Assembly: GCA_009801085.1 (NCBI GenBank)
Contig: VNWV01000001.1
Coordinates: forward strand, 5,332,001 to 5,396,000
Length of the DNA stretch: 64,000 nucleotides
From: Lasiodiplodia sp. COLG20
Lineage: Eukaryota; Ascomycota; Dothideomycetes; Botryosphaeriales; Botryosphaeriaceae
Direction of reading: 5' to 3'
Position 1 is the first letter of the stretch. Every line of letters starts with the position of its first letter. A program made the position numbers and the translations under genes. Positions 1-11,199 of the stretch are shown piece by piece. The notes beneath the pieces are model-generated. The model was not told where the DNA came from and made no database searches. It was given only the letters and a program-made list of their open reading frames with translations.

Positions 1-140
1 GTAGCCGCCGCTCTTCTCTTCGCTGGTCCACCCTCTTCTGCTTCTTCATCCCCGGCCTTTTCTCGTCAGGTTGCTCCCTCGACTGGCTCGTGGCTGCTCG
101 TTATCCGTGAGCTTCCGGACTCTTCCACTTCTTTGACAAG

Positions 141-1495
141 ATGGTGTCTTTCTTCACCCGTCTTGCTGCCGCTGGCCTTTGTGCCGCGTCCCTGGCAAAT
201 GCTGCGCCAGCTCCTGCTGGGCAGTCCAGGATCGAGCGGAGAGGTATGTTCATTTGACCTTCTTCTCTACCAAGAAGAAAAAACGCTTTACATTTGGAGC
301 AATAACACTGACGGATTGTTCTTCGAAACAGACATCTCTCAGGAGCTTTTCGACACTTTTCAGCTGATGGAGCAATACGCTGCCGCCGCCTACTGGTAAC
401 TTCCACAGACTGAACCATCGAACCAACTTCAAGCCTTGCTAACAATAAATCCCAATCAGCCCGGACAACAACGACAGCCCTGACACCAAGCTGACCTGCG
501 ATACCGGGAACTGCCCGCTTGTTGAGGCTGCGGATGTCACGACCGTTAGCGAGTTTGAGAAGTGAGCCTCCCCTTTCGTTTTTACCCGTTTCTGCCACTG
601 TCATCTCATTCTGTTTTCCTTTCCTCTCAATTTCGTTCTGTATCCTCAGCGTGTCGAATAACCGAGGTGGCGATCGATTGATCTCTTTTTCATCTCTTGG
701 CATCCTGGTGCTATATTTGACTTTGACGTGTCGATCAAACCGAATCCCCTTCCCCCTGTGTCTCACTACCAAAACAATGCAATACCGATGCTGATTTATG
801 ATAGCTCTCTCATTACCGATGTCACCGGCTACGTTGCGGTCGACACTACCAACTCCCTCATCGTCGTCTCCTTCCGCGGCTCTGGCTCCGTGCGAAACTA
901 CCTCGCCGACTTCAACTTCCCCACCGTCTCCGCACCCGAGATTTGCACCGGCTGCCTGGCTTTCTCCGGCTTCTGGATCTCGTGGACGGAAGCCCGCAGC
1001 GGCGTACTGGCAGCGGTCAAGGAGGCGGTTGCCGCGCACCCGTCCTTCCAGATCGTCAGCGTCGGCCACAGCCTGGGCGGCGCCGTCGCCGTCTTCGCCG
1101 CCGCGGAGCTGCGCAACTCGAACTACAGCGTCTCGCTGTACACGTTCGGCCAGCCGCGCATCGGCGGCTCCAAGATCAGCGACTACATCACCAACCAAGG
1201 CGACAACTACCGCATCACCCACAAGAAGGACCCCGTGCCCAAGCTACCGCCCATCGTGCTCGGCTACGTGCACGTCAGCCCCGAGTACTACCTCACCGGC
1301 GCGAACGACGAGGAGGTGACGATCGATGGTATCGAGGGACCGCTCGAGGGGAGCGTTAATCTTAAGGGAAATACCGGCAATTTGGGAGTCGATTTTGATG
1401 CGCATGGATGGTACTTCGGTAACATCTCAGTTTGTAGGCCGGATGTGTTTGAATTTAAGAAGAGGGATGTTTTCAGCATTCCGTTGAGGGTTTAA
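141..1495 (+). CDS. Secreted class 3 (Thermomyces-type) lipase/esterase
   Basis: Four exons, 141-243, 332-395, 460-561 and 805-1495, join in frame to 319 aa. The ATG at 141 opens a signal peptide (charged start, then an Ala/Leu-rich core ending ANAAP) followed by a short propeptide ending in an Arg pair. The mature part carries the nucleophile elbow GHSLGG (Ser), an Asp in [10 protein letters not shown] and a His in AHGWYFG, which is the Ser-Asp-His triad order of fungal class 3 lipases. FRGSGS matches the oxyanion region. Length and intron pattern fit extracellular fungal triacylglycerol lipases and feruloyl esterases; the substrate cannot be decided here. Intron 3 (562-804) is long at 243 nt, but its junction restores the family-typical text between the Cys-containing N-terminal loop and the core sheet. 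The next gene downstream is also a secreted hydrolase. Confidence 0.9.
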
Positions 1496-2385
1496 ACTGA
1501 AGATGAGTAATTGCAAGAGAAAGGGAAAGGATATGATACCAGACAGCCTTTATGGCGGATATGAACCAAAAAAAAAACATATATTAGGACATATATACGA
1601 ATATAATGAGAAAATGCACCAATTGCACTGTTACCAGGTCAGTCGCCCTTTAGAGCTGTTCATTTGCTCCGTGCATCACGCTGACGCTCGATCAGTCTAG
1701 CATGGAATTCGCCACATCACTCAAGATATGACAGCATGACCAGACCTACCTTGCGTTCATTAGAAAGAGGTTACGATATGAAGAAACGTGAGGCGCACAT
1801 GCAGACGTAAGCCATGGTGTCTCCTACCGCTCTCTTCGACGTCAACTCAGTTTCGCCGTTGGTGGGGAACATCTGTCCCGCCTACAGGAAACTAACGACC
1901 CGACTATGTGGTTGTCGTATCAGTGCTCGCATTCCTCGTATAAAAACAGCGAAAATAGCCTACTCAAATATGAGAACCCTTTCTAGCGAAATATTGGGTC
2001 TCTTTCCCGGCCGCTGCCGTCTTCCCGCTCTGCAACCCCACGATCACGCCAGTCTTCTGGCCTTCCTATTCAAGGACTCTTGGTCCGCGTCGGCAAAATG
2101 CTTGGCCTTGTTTAACACTTCGTATACTTATCAACACCCCTTTTTAGGCCTGTTTGGCATTGTTCACAATGCTCTGCACCCCAGTCTGTCGCCAGATCCC
2201 CGGTCAGATAGCGCAATAGCGGTAGAGCTATCCACATCTCCACACCGCTAGTACCTCCTGCACTGTACCAATTTATATACGCCTTCGCCCAGCATGCCGT
2301 GCTCCTCCCGCAGGCCTTTGACATCTTTCCCACCGCCTGTACTCAATTTCCCATCTTCACGCGTGCCATTGGCAAGAAACCCACG
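1496..2385. other. Intergenic, lipase to subtilase
   Basis: No supported gene. The first part holds A-rich tracts that would serve as the lipase 3' UTR. The last 150 bp are probably the subtilase promoter. Open frames here are short and show no family signature. Confidence 0.6.
2273..2280 (+). promoter_or_regulatory. TATA-like element before the subtilase
   Basis: TTATATAC lies about 110 bp upstream of the subtilase ATG and just after a CCAAT-like ACCAAT. The spacing suits a fungal core promoter. No transcript start can be seen. Confidence 0.35.
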
Positions 2386-2753
2386 ATGAAGGCAACGACA
2401 GCACTCCTTTTCTTCGCAGCCGCCGTCACCGCTACGGCTGCTCCATCCTCTCAGCATAACCGTCGCCAGAACGCAAAAGAATATGACGTCCTCACCACGC
2501 CCGACGCCGACATCGCCGCGCTTCTGGCCTCCTCGTCCATCACCGACGATGCCGCCATTTCCGCCACGTTCGACAACCCCCGTTTCCGCGGCTTCTCGGG
2601 CGCCTTCACCGAGGAAGAGGTGGCGGCGCTGAGGGCCGCTGATGGAGTGGTGGTCAGCGTGCGGGAGGCGGTCGAGGAGAAGATGGTGGTGCCGGAGATG
2701 CGGAGGCGGAGGCGGATGGGGATGGGCGGAAAGAAGAGGGGGGTGGTGGAGAA

Positions 2754-2827
<74 letters not shown>

Positions 2828-4080
2828 GAGTTTTTTTTTTTTTTTTTTTCCTACTCTGATTTTCGTCGGACTGTTTCTTGAACCGGGGGTTTTCGGAGGA
2901 GGGTTCGTTGTCTGCTATTTGGCGGATGCCAATCAGCGGGGGTGCGCGTTTGGTAGGGTGCGACAGAAGCTGACAAACGATCAGATACACGTACACCTGG
3001 AGTGACACGTCCACGCTCGGTGCAGGCGTGGACATTTACGTCATGGATTCCGGAATCTATACGGAACATGAGGAATTTGGTGGACGTGCTATCGAGGGGT
3101 ATAACTTTTATCCTGACCAGCCGGGCGACAAATTCGGTCACGGTAAGTGATACATCTGTGCAAAAACTTCAACAATCCTCAGACTTTAGTGCTCGAGATA
3201 CTGACTGTGCTATTATATAGGAAGCCACTGTGCCGGCTCTGCTGCTGGATCAACTGTTGGCGTCGCGACCAACGCGAGCCTCATCTCCGTGAAAGTCATC
3301 TCAGACGATGGGCTTGGTTCCACGTCAGGTGTACGTCAATCTCCAAATTTCCCCAGGAAGTTTTCCAGTCATGACAGCACATGGAAAACTGACCGTGTGC
3401 CTGAATGCTTGCTTTAATACAGTACCTCGGTGGCATCGATTGGATCCTGTCTCGCCACGCGAACCGCTCCACCGAAGCCGATTTCGTCGCCTCAGTCGTC
3501 TCCATCTCCCTCTCCTGGAGCACCGTCTTCGAAACCATCGACACAGCAACCAAAGAGCTGACAGCCGCCGGCCTCCACGTTGCTGTAAGCCCCCGCCCCC
3601 CCTAATTCCCCACCACCCGGCTACCCCCCTTCACTACTCACCCACTAACACCCCAATCCCTTCTTCCAGATCGCCGCCGGCAACACCTACGACGACGCCT
3701 GCACCTACTCGCCCGCCTCCCTCGGCGGCGCCGCCAACGCCAACGCCGCGCTCGTCGTCGGCGCCAGCACCATCGCCGACAGCATCCTCTGGTTTTCGTC
3801 CACGGGTCCCTGCGTCGACGTGTACGCTCCCGGCGCCGAGATCGTGTCGGCGGCCGTCACGGGCGGGCCGACCGACTACGTCTCGGACAGCGGGACCAGC
3901 ATGGCCACGCCGCACGTGGCGGGCCTGCTGGCCGTGCTGGTTGGCGATGATGAAGGTATCAGCAGCCCGGCGGCGGCGAAGGAGAGGGTGGTCGGTCTGG
4001 CGAGGGGCGGGGTGCTAGCGCAGAACGAGAATTTTGTGGAGGGGGGTGAGGTGGTGTTGGTGGGGAATGGGGTTTATTAG
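2386..4080 (+). CDS. Secreted subtilisin-like protease (S8A, proteinase K type) with I9 propeptide
   Basis: Five exons, 2386-2825, 2985-3142, 3221-3330, 3423-3584 and 3670-4080, join in frame to 426 aa. An N-terminal signal peptide (ALLFFAAAVTATAA) is followed by an inhibitor-I9 prodomain. The catalytic triad is visible: Asp in VMDSGIY, His in GHGSHCAGSAAG, Ser in GTSMATPHVAG; the oxyanion Asn is in AAGN. Exon 1 ends in a 71-nt G homopolymer (2756-2826) that encodes polyglycine and runs straight into the donor GGTGAGT. The usual linker between prodomain and catalytic core (around a WGL-R-IS motif) is absent and this tract stands in its place. Intron 1 ends with a good CTGAC branch point and CAG at 2984. 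The catalytic domain is otherwise complete. The frame across exon 1 depends on the homopolymer length, which is suspect. Confidence 0.85.
2756..2826 (+). repeat. 71-nt poly-G run at an exon end, T19 close behind
   Basis: An uninterrupted G run covers 2756-2826. Its last G is the G of the intron donor. A T19 run follows at 2831-2849. It sits between the prodomain and catalytic domain of the subtilase. It may be a genuine G tract able to form quadruplexes, or a poly-G sequencing or assembly artefact replacing real coding sequence. Confidence 0.9.
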
Positions 4081-5074
4081 AGATGAGTGGAGGGATGGGG
4101 GCGTGCGGTGTGGTTGGTTTTTTGTAAGGGTAATGATCGTTGTGTATTGACGAAAGTATGTGGTCTTCTCTTCAGCTTGTTCTCATTTAAGCCGTGATTC
4201 AAATGAGCTTTGCAGTCTTCAAGGCAACAAGAGAAGCTGGAGAACAACCGTGCTGTTCTATGTACAGGTTTGTCACTTATTCAACCTCAATCGAGATATA
4301 GCGTAATACTTAGTGAGAACTGAAGTGTGGCTTTCTCACATAAGCTCGCTTCTGCCATTCAGTATCAAATGGGAATCCTTGCCCCACCTCTTCCTTCCTT
4401 CTCGCCTTTCAGTGACGCGGAGGATCGAAATCCCACCCGTCCACCCGCGACCGAAACCCCATGGAGCGATCGTCACGTCCTCTCCCTCGGTACGGCCTTC
4501 GTCGGCGGCCTGTGATGAGGTGTTTGATTCTTCGACACAGTTCCACCAAAGTGCCTCCCAAGGTCGGTCGTTCTGTCTGATAAGTGCCAGGATACCTTCT
4601 GGGCATGATAGCGGTTGTGCGTTGGACGATTCTGCGTGGCTTGGATAAAATTTCCAGGACAGAAGGAGAAGACTGAGCAGGAGCTTACGAACACTTAAGT
4701 AGCTGTCTCGATTCGGACGTTTGCTGTTTGTTTGCAAGAATCGTTGATGGAGATGATGTGGCAACCCGTATGAGGCTTAAATCTCAAAACCGCCAACCGG
4801 AAAATCTTGCGGTAGGTTTGACCAAGTCAATAACCTCTTGAACACCACATCTGTTCAGATTGAAAGCGCCATAAGCATCCATTCCCGAAGCTCTCTCGCT
4901 GCAACAGTGAACTGACGGCGCAAATGTATGCGCGCATTTATCATGAAAAATTAAGAGGTGTGGAAGCATTATCTACCGAAAACATAAAAGAATATTACTC
5001 TAAAACCTCCAATTATCATCCTCGCTTCATTAAATCCCATCTATCCCAAGACACCGCAATCCAAAACCTCTTCC
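4081..5074. other. Intergenic, convergent 3' regions
   Basis: This lies between the 3' ends of the subtilase (+) and the F-box gene (-). Open frames on both strands at 4313-4764 overlap each other and match no family I recognise. No gene is supported. Confidence 0.6.
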
Positions 5075-6628
5075 TCACACTTCAACCGCATCCCTCTCCC
5101 TAAACTCCACCACCATGCCCTTCGCCGCGCAAAAATCTTTCAGTAACTCCATGCTCTCCTCCGACCACCACCCCAGTCCGCCCTTCACCCCACGCATAAC
5201 AATCACAATCTTGACCAACTCCCTCGCCCGCCCGCTCTCCACCAACGCCTCCATCGCACGCACGACATGCACCGCATGCCACGCATAGTCCTGCCACCAG
5301 CTCATATCCTCCCGCAGCCACAGCTCCTGCAGCCCCGACGGCAGCACCCGTGCCAGCAGCCCCTCTCTCGCAGTGGCGTTGGGCCACCACCCCAGCAGCA
5401 CCGGCATGGCCACATTCAGCACCCGCAACCCGCGCATCGAGGCTAATCCGGCCTCGTCATCGTCGTCGTCGTAATCATCATCATCCCGAGTGCCCCTATA
5501 ATCGATGCCATCTCTTTCTCTGCTGACATCACATGAGCTACACTCGTCCAACAGCAACGGCGTCGCTATCGCTGTCCGAGCCGGCAAAACCGGCTCAGCC
5601 AAAAAGAGTGGCGGCTCCATCGTGCGCACCGACACGCAGAAGCTGCGCAGCTTCGTGCAGTGCCGAGCAAGTGCACTTGCAAGGATGCCGCCGTGGAAGC
5701 GGGTGCCGTCGTCGTCGGCGCACGCGACGGCTTCGTGGCGGCGGGGCGGCGTGAAGAGCGCGAGCGGGAGCGTGGCCTCGAGCTCTAAAGTCCGGAGGAA
5801 AGGCGTGCAGGCGAGGAGGTGCGCGAGGAAGGTTGACGGGGTGCGGGTGCAGTGGAGCTTGAGGACGGCGAGGTTGGCGGCGCGGGGCGGGTGGTGGGGC
5901 AGCGGCCAGTGGGGGATGAGGGCGTTTGGTGGGCTTTGGAAGGTGAAGTCGAAGGTTTTGAGGTTGGGCGCGTAGAGGATTGCGAGGATGTTGGTGAGGT
6001 GGTCGTGTTGGGTTTGGCTCGCGTCTTTTTCCCAGGTTGGGAGGCTTATTGTTGCGGAGCTGAGATTTTGGAAGCGGGTGAATGGTGGTGATGATGCCGA
6101 TGGAGGAGAGGGGAGGACGGATTGACGCAGGACAGCTCCGAGGGCTGCCAAGTATGTGGTTGACTGATTGTGCTGGCTGTATTCGGGGACCTTGAAGGAG
6201 AGCGATATGAGATTGCTGAGGTACGCTAGAATCAGAGCGACTGCTGTTCCAGAGTCGCATAAATTCCCGTTAGCTGGTAGAGGCAGCTTCAGCCCGCGTA
6301 ACAGAGACCCGACAGCTAATGAATCGTTGTGCAGCAGGTGTTGACTTTTTGACTCAATTTGGCAAGTACAGGCGTCATGCATAACAAAGAATCTGATATG
6401 CTTGGCCAACTCTGGCCGGTTTATGATTGAACGCATGAGTAGAAAGGAGAAAGGATTGCTTGCGCATGGTGATTTGCACCGAGACCAGGCCACGCAATGG
6501 TACAGTCGTGGCTCAACAAGTTGGCGTAAGCGGCGGCTGGTAAGTGTGAGCTGACGCAAGTCCTCGCGATTTAAGGGCTGTATGATAGCATCGAAAAGCT
6601 CCCTTGGAAGCGTGATTAGCGACGCCAT
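5075..6628 (-). CDS. F-box domain protein
   Basis: A single exon encodes 517 aa. Residues about 5-45 match an F-box (LPRELFDAIIQPL, then LTLTSRRLRQLVEPRLYH), the Skp1-binding module of SCF ubiquitin ligases. The middle and end are leucine-rich, with spaced helix/strand units as in LRR-type substrate receptors. An Asp-rich stretch (DDDDYDDDDDEAG) lies near residue 375. The start at 6628 puts the F-box at the extreme N-terminus, as usual in fungal members. The substrate cannot be inferred. Several overlapping open frames on both strands are GC-driven shadows. It is convergent with the subtilase. Confidence 0.85.
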   Translation of the reverse strand: MASLITLPRELFDAIIQPLNREDLRQLTLTSRRLRQLVEPRLYHCVAWSRCKSPCASNPFSFLLMRSIINRPELAKHIRFFVMHDACTCQIESKSQHLLHNDSLAVGSLLRGLKLPLPANGNLCDSGTAVALILAYLSNLISLSFKVPEYSQHNQSTTYLAALGAVLRQSVLPSPPSASSPPFTRFQNLSSATISLPTWEKDASQTQHDHLTNILAILYAPNLKTFDFTFQSPPNALIPHWPLPHHPPRAANLAVLKLHCTRTPSTFLAHLLACTPFLRTLELEATLPLALFTPPRRHEAVACADDDGTRFHGGILASALARHCTKLRSFCVSVRTMEPPLFLAEPVLPARTAIATPLLLDECSSCDVSRERDGIDYRGTRDDDDYDDDDDEAGLASMRGLRVLNVAMPVLLGWWPNATAREGLLARVLPSGLQELWLREDMSWWQDYAWHAVHVVRAMEALVESGRARELVKIVIVMRGVKGGLGWWSEESMELLKDFCAAKGMVVEFRERDAVEV

Positions 6629-7248
6629 TACTTCGGACGCGACTTTGTTGTTTGGAGCCGTAGAACTGCGGGGAATCGTCGTTTTGTACAGAGTTGGTTA
6701 CACAGCAGCAAACTAGTATAAGAATGTCTGTGAGGCGTCAAATCTTACCTTTCGGTATATATTTGTAAATCCGAGTGTCTCGTGATCCGCCGTCGTGACG
6801 TGCTACGTAATATTGAAAGGTTCAAAAAAATGCTCGGACCCCCCTCGGTGGCTTCAACCTTCCTTTCCCGAAGTTTGACCTTCACACCGCTTCCGAACTG
6901 CTCATACATATACTTCATAACAAAGCCCTTCGTCTTCTTTCCGCTTCTTCTATGCCTCGAGCGGCCCGACATTGACCTCGGCTATCACCAAACCCGGAAT
7001 GGGCGGGGTAATTTGAGACTTGCAAAGAGCTATGAAGTAGAGTGGCGGCAGTACGAATGATCCGGCTGTACCGGCCTGCGGTGGTCAATGCCGTTGCTAA
7101 CTCTGTCTAGACCGCTTTAATCGTCCCGACTGTGTCCATCATTCTCACCTCCATCGCATTGGTCCATAATTGAAAGAGACTGATAAGCTTACTGCGCCAG
7201 TTCGTATATTGTATTCATATATTCCTTACAGCATGAAACCCTATACCT
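6629..7248. other. Intergenic, F-box promoter and MFS 3' end
   Basis: No supported gene. It contains the F-box upstream region and the 3' flank of the minus-strand MFS transporter. Confidence 0.6.
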
Positions 7249-9230
7249 TCACTTCTTGACAATTCGAATCGGATCCTTGCGCCATAGCATCCCCACTATC
7301 AGAACCTGAAGGCCAGCAAAGCCCGCCATGATTTGTGATTGAAGATTGTATCCTTCGGCAGCACGAGTCAAGATTTGAGACTGGATATCGGGTGGATAAT
7401 TGTGAAGTGCTTCAACGAACTGAAGAGGAGAGGACGCTGATAATCCGCCAACTCCGGTGGGTAAGTTGGCCGAGAGGTAATTGTCCATGGCGCTCGTCGC
7501 AATCGATAGCCCAAGAGCACCGCCGAAGACTCGAAGTTGGAGTAATGCTCCACCTGAGATTGCTAAAGGATTCCGTTAGCAGGACTGTGGTGATGACAAT
7601 GTTTGTATCAGTGCAGGAGGCTCACCAAGGTCTCTCTTTCCTACCACTTTTGGCGGCATCTGCAGCAGAATCCCTATGACACACCCTATCCCAAAACCAG
7701 CGATGGACTGGTAGCCGTACATAGCGGCCGGAATACTTCTATCGGTGGGAAGCGTGCAGAAGAGAGCGAGGCCGATTAGCTGGATGATGGAGCCGAACAG
7801 TATCAAGTTGATTGGCAGGATACCCGTAACTTTAGCGACAATATTGATCACCACGGTTCCAAACGATATCAGAAAGTTGAATGGAATCAGACGAACACCA
7901 GCTTGGAAGGGCGAGAGGCCAGAAATTGTCTGGAGGCGTTGAGGGATGTCTATGATGAGTATGTTGTAGGGGATACCTGAGAGCATGGAGATTCTGTCTT
8001 ATGTTTAGGCACCTGGCTTGCTCAAGTTGACGATCAACACTTACATGAGTGTCCCCATCCAGACGCGGTTTGTCACGAAGCGCCATGGGAATATTGGCTC
8101 CGTCCGGTGCCTGTCGCTTGTAAAATACCACTCATTGCCAGCGAAAGCAAGCCAGAGGATTCCTAAGATGGTGAACAGTGCAATAGACGTCTTTGAAGAC
8201 CACGCAATAGATACTCCACCTTCTAGTAGCACCGCAATAAGTAGCATTGAAGCCCCCAGTAGCAGAAATGCTCCGAGACCATCAATGCGGGCAAGCGAAG
8301 ACCGTGCTGCCAACAGGCTTTCCAGAGTGCCCACATGGCTGGGATTGCCTTGATTTGGAAAGTTCTTGGGGAGGGTCATCCAAAGGAGGATGATCGTGAC
8401 CGCGCCTGCGGGTACACTATCAGGAGCGGTTAATTCGTTGGGTTATGTAGCAGTAAAACCGCACGTACTTGAAGAGAAACACCCATCGCCATTGAGAATT
8501 CTGGCTTGCCCCACCACCAATCAGCGGACCGACAAGGCTACCGAATGCTATGGCCACGGAAAGTTGTGCGGCCTGCTGCGGATATTTCTCTTCGGGCACC
8601 ATTTCGTATGCCAGTGTGAGGGAGAGCGATGCGCACCCCGCTGCGCCAATGCCCTGGAAGACGCGACAAACGATGCTGTATTCGTTCAGCCAGTTCTCCT
8701 CAAATAGCCGCTTCTGAAAGATACTCACAGCTGATTCATCGATTGCGCAGCACCGCACCCTGCCGAGAATGCTACAAATATGGTAACAGTCGCAATTGTT
8801 GCAAATTTACGGCCCGTGAGATCACTGAGCTTTGCCCAGAGAACAATCATGCCTATCTTGTTGTCAGCTTGGTGAGTATTTTCACATGCATTACGTACTA
8901 GTGTATGTGATCAAGTAGCCGGTAATGACCCAGGTACTGTTGTGGAATCCATTAAGGTCTTCGCTGATTGAGACAAGAGAAGTTCCAACAACCGACACTT
9001 CAATATTGACGAGGAATAGGCAAAGCGCGACACTGCCCTTTCAGGTTAATTTCTCATATGTATCCGTTGATTGTGACTAACCTCAAGGAGAGAATCCACA
9101 GCCTCCACCCTCCAATGTAGTGGCGCTCGTCCGACTCGCAATCGCTGTGAGCATCGATCGACCTTTCGCGTGTCTCTTGCACCACAGTGACGTTTTCTTT
9201 CGATACATCGTCCGTACTACCAGAACTCAT
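7249..9230 (-). CDS. MFS exporter, DHA2 (14-TMS drug:H+ antiporter) type
   Basis: Seven exons on the minus strand, 9230-9082, 9032-8899, 8852-8729, 8675-8469, 8416-8045, 7993-7626 and 7562-7249, join in frame to 555 aa. The order of landmarks is that of fungal DHA2 efflux pumps: an acidic soluble N-terminus, TM1 with FLVNIEVSVVGTSLV, the motif-A region AKLSDLTGRK, then GIGAAGCASLSLTLAYEMVPEE and GSLVGPLIGGG (motif C area), and many later hydrophobic segments. It should act at the plasma membrane as a proton antiporter for toxic or self-made compounds. All seven exons give one continuous topology with no broken TM segment. No biosynthetic cluster is adjacent, so the cargo is unknown. Confidence 0.88.
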
Positions 9231-11199
9231 GATGTCTGAGCTCTGTGTGCCAAAGATAAGATAGGATAAATGGTAGGGCAAGTGATATTAAAAATAATAG
9301 GATCTCAAGGAGCTTTAGCGATCTCCACCTTTTTCGTTGAGCTTTGGGGTCCTTTATATTTCTGAGGTCTGCGAGCATCCCGATGTATAAGTAAACGGAC
9401 CTGGCTCCTGAAATCTGGGTCCTTCGCATGCAGGACTTGCATTCCACTCAAACACCATAGCTATCAACAATTTCAGCTAGTAATGCTTTGGGGGCTTGAC
9501 GTCTACTTTTCACATGGGTTGGTTCAAGCTGCTTCAAGGTTCACCAACTTGAGAATGCAGCGCCATAATTGGATGGATGAACAAAAGGGATGATCCACTT
9601 CTGAGCCATAGTTCATACGCTGCATGATGATATGCAAAGGTTATGTTGGCGTTTCGGTGGCTTGCTGAAGAGCGCACACGAGAGCCCGGTTATGAGACAC
9701 CAGTTTGCTTAAGCAGGCGCAACTGAGACTTCTAGCGAGAGTTGCAGTAGTAGAGGGGGCGGAAAGAGGCCTCTTACGCTGAAAACTCTAATATCTAGCG
9801 CACCAAACGAGCACTATGCGGGGAAGATAAAGAGGTTTATCCAAACGGAACATCGTTGGTCTGGAATCCGGAGTGTTTCTACACCCACATGGATGAACGA
9901 TAAGCGCTATTGTGTCGTTGGGGGCTAGTTGCATCAGAAATGCGGATTTGAAGAGCACGATAAGTTTTGACGTACAGAAAGTGATCGGAAGGAGGTGGGG
10001 AAAGTGTCTCATTCCAGAGTTGTCGAGACGCGCGCACTCGGCCCCACGAGCCGGTTTCCTGCATAGCCGTAACATCATCACATGTAGAATCCCGTCATTC
10101 ACTTGTAATCCACGCAGCCCTACTGCTACTTGGTGCTCCTACCCAAAATTGTTGTTTACATATGGGTCGGTCAGTATGGATAGGATTTTAAAATCAGAAG
10201 CGATTAAACTTGTAGAGTTATAGACCATGCTCTTTACCCCGCTCACCGTATTGGACGCCGCAACCAGCGCACATTTATCAGCTTACATCCTGCTGATACA
10301 CTGCTTAAATGGCAATGCTAATCAGCCCGTCTTTGAAACCGGTAAAAGTTTAGATAGGCGGGACATCAAGGGGCGAAGATAGCATATGTCTACTATAACG
10401 TCATTCAACCCAGCGCTGCATATGCAGCCAACTTAGAAGGCTTTCTTCGTAATTAGTATGCTGAAACAGACCAACTCAATGGCTACTTTCAGGCTCAGTG
10501 TAGAAGTGGTAACCCAAAACGCTAGCATGATTGTCCATCAATGCTTAACTAAAGCATACTCAAACCCCTACACTTATCTGGTGACGCCTCAGACGGCTTT
10601 CAGGGCGAATAATAGAGAGATATCATCAAGTAGCAGCACATTAATGCTTTATACATACAAATTTCTATACGTGTCGCAGCCATAAATATACTCCGTTTGC
10701 CACCATTATCTAACCTTGGTTCAGTTGGAGGTATGATCTTCAGCTTTGTGGGGGCTTACCAAGAAGATTTCGCCCCCGCACATGATCAAGGAAACTACTT
10801 GATCATAATCACACCTCTTACAATGATGAAAGGAATTCTGACTACATGGGAAGTCAGTTATGCGAGTTGTTTTACTCAGATTCTGAACTCAGCCATGAAC
10901 ACGGAGATAATGTTGCATATACGCACTAACATTTGGTACCAGTCGGCATTTACCGTTTGCACATCACCAGAACTACGCTAGTTTAATAATTGAAAATCTT
11001 ACTTAACTTAATTTTTGAAACGTGCATGTTTTAGCCTTATCAAACGCAGGACTCTATCAGACCTAAGCTGAATTTACTAAATTGACTGTGGGGTCTGCAA
11101 GCGGTACACCACTAGCGTTCGCCAAGTAATTCCTCCCTAACAGAGATATAAGCTTTAACTGTTCCTAATAAAAAGACCTCCGTAAAGCTAGTTTCAACG
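9231..11199. other. Long AT-rich intergenic region
   Basis: About 2 kb without a supported gene. Stops are dense in all frames from about 10.2 to 11.1 kb and the base composition drops to AT-rich. The divergent promoters of the MFS gene and of the patatin gene must lie at its two ends. Confidence 0.55.
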
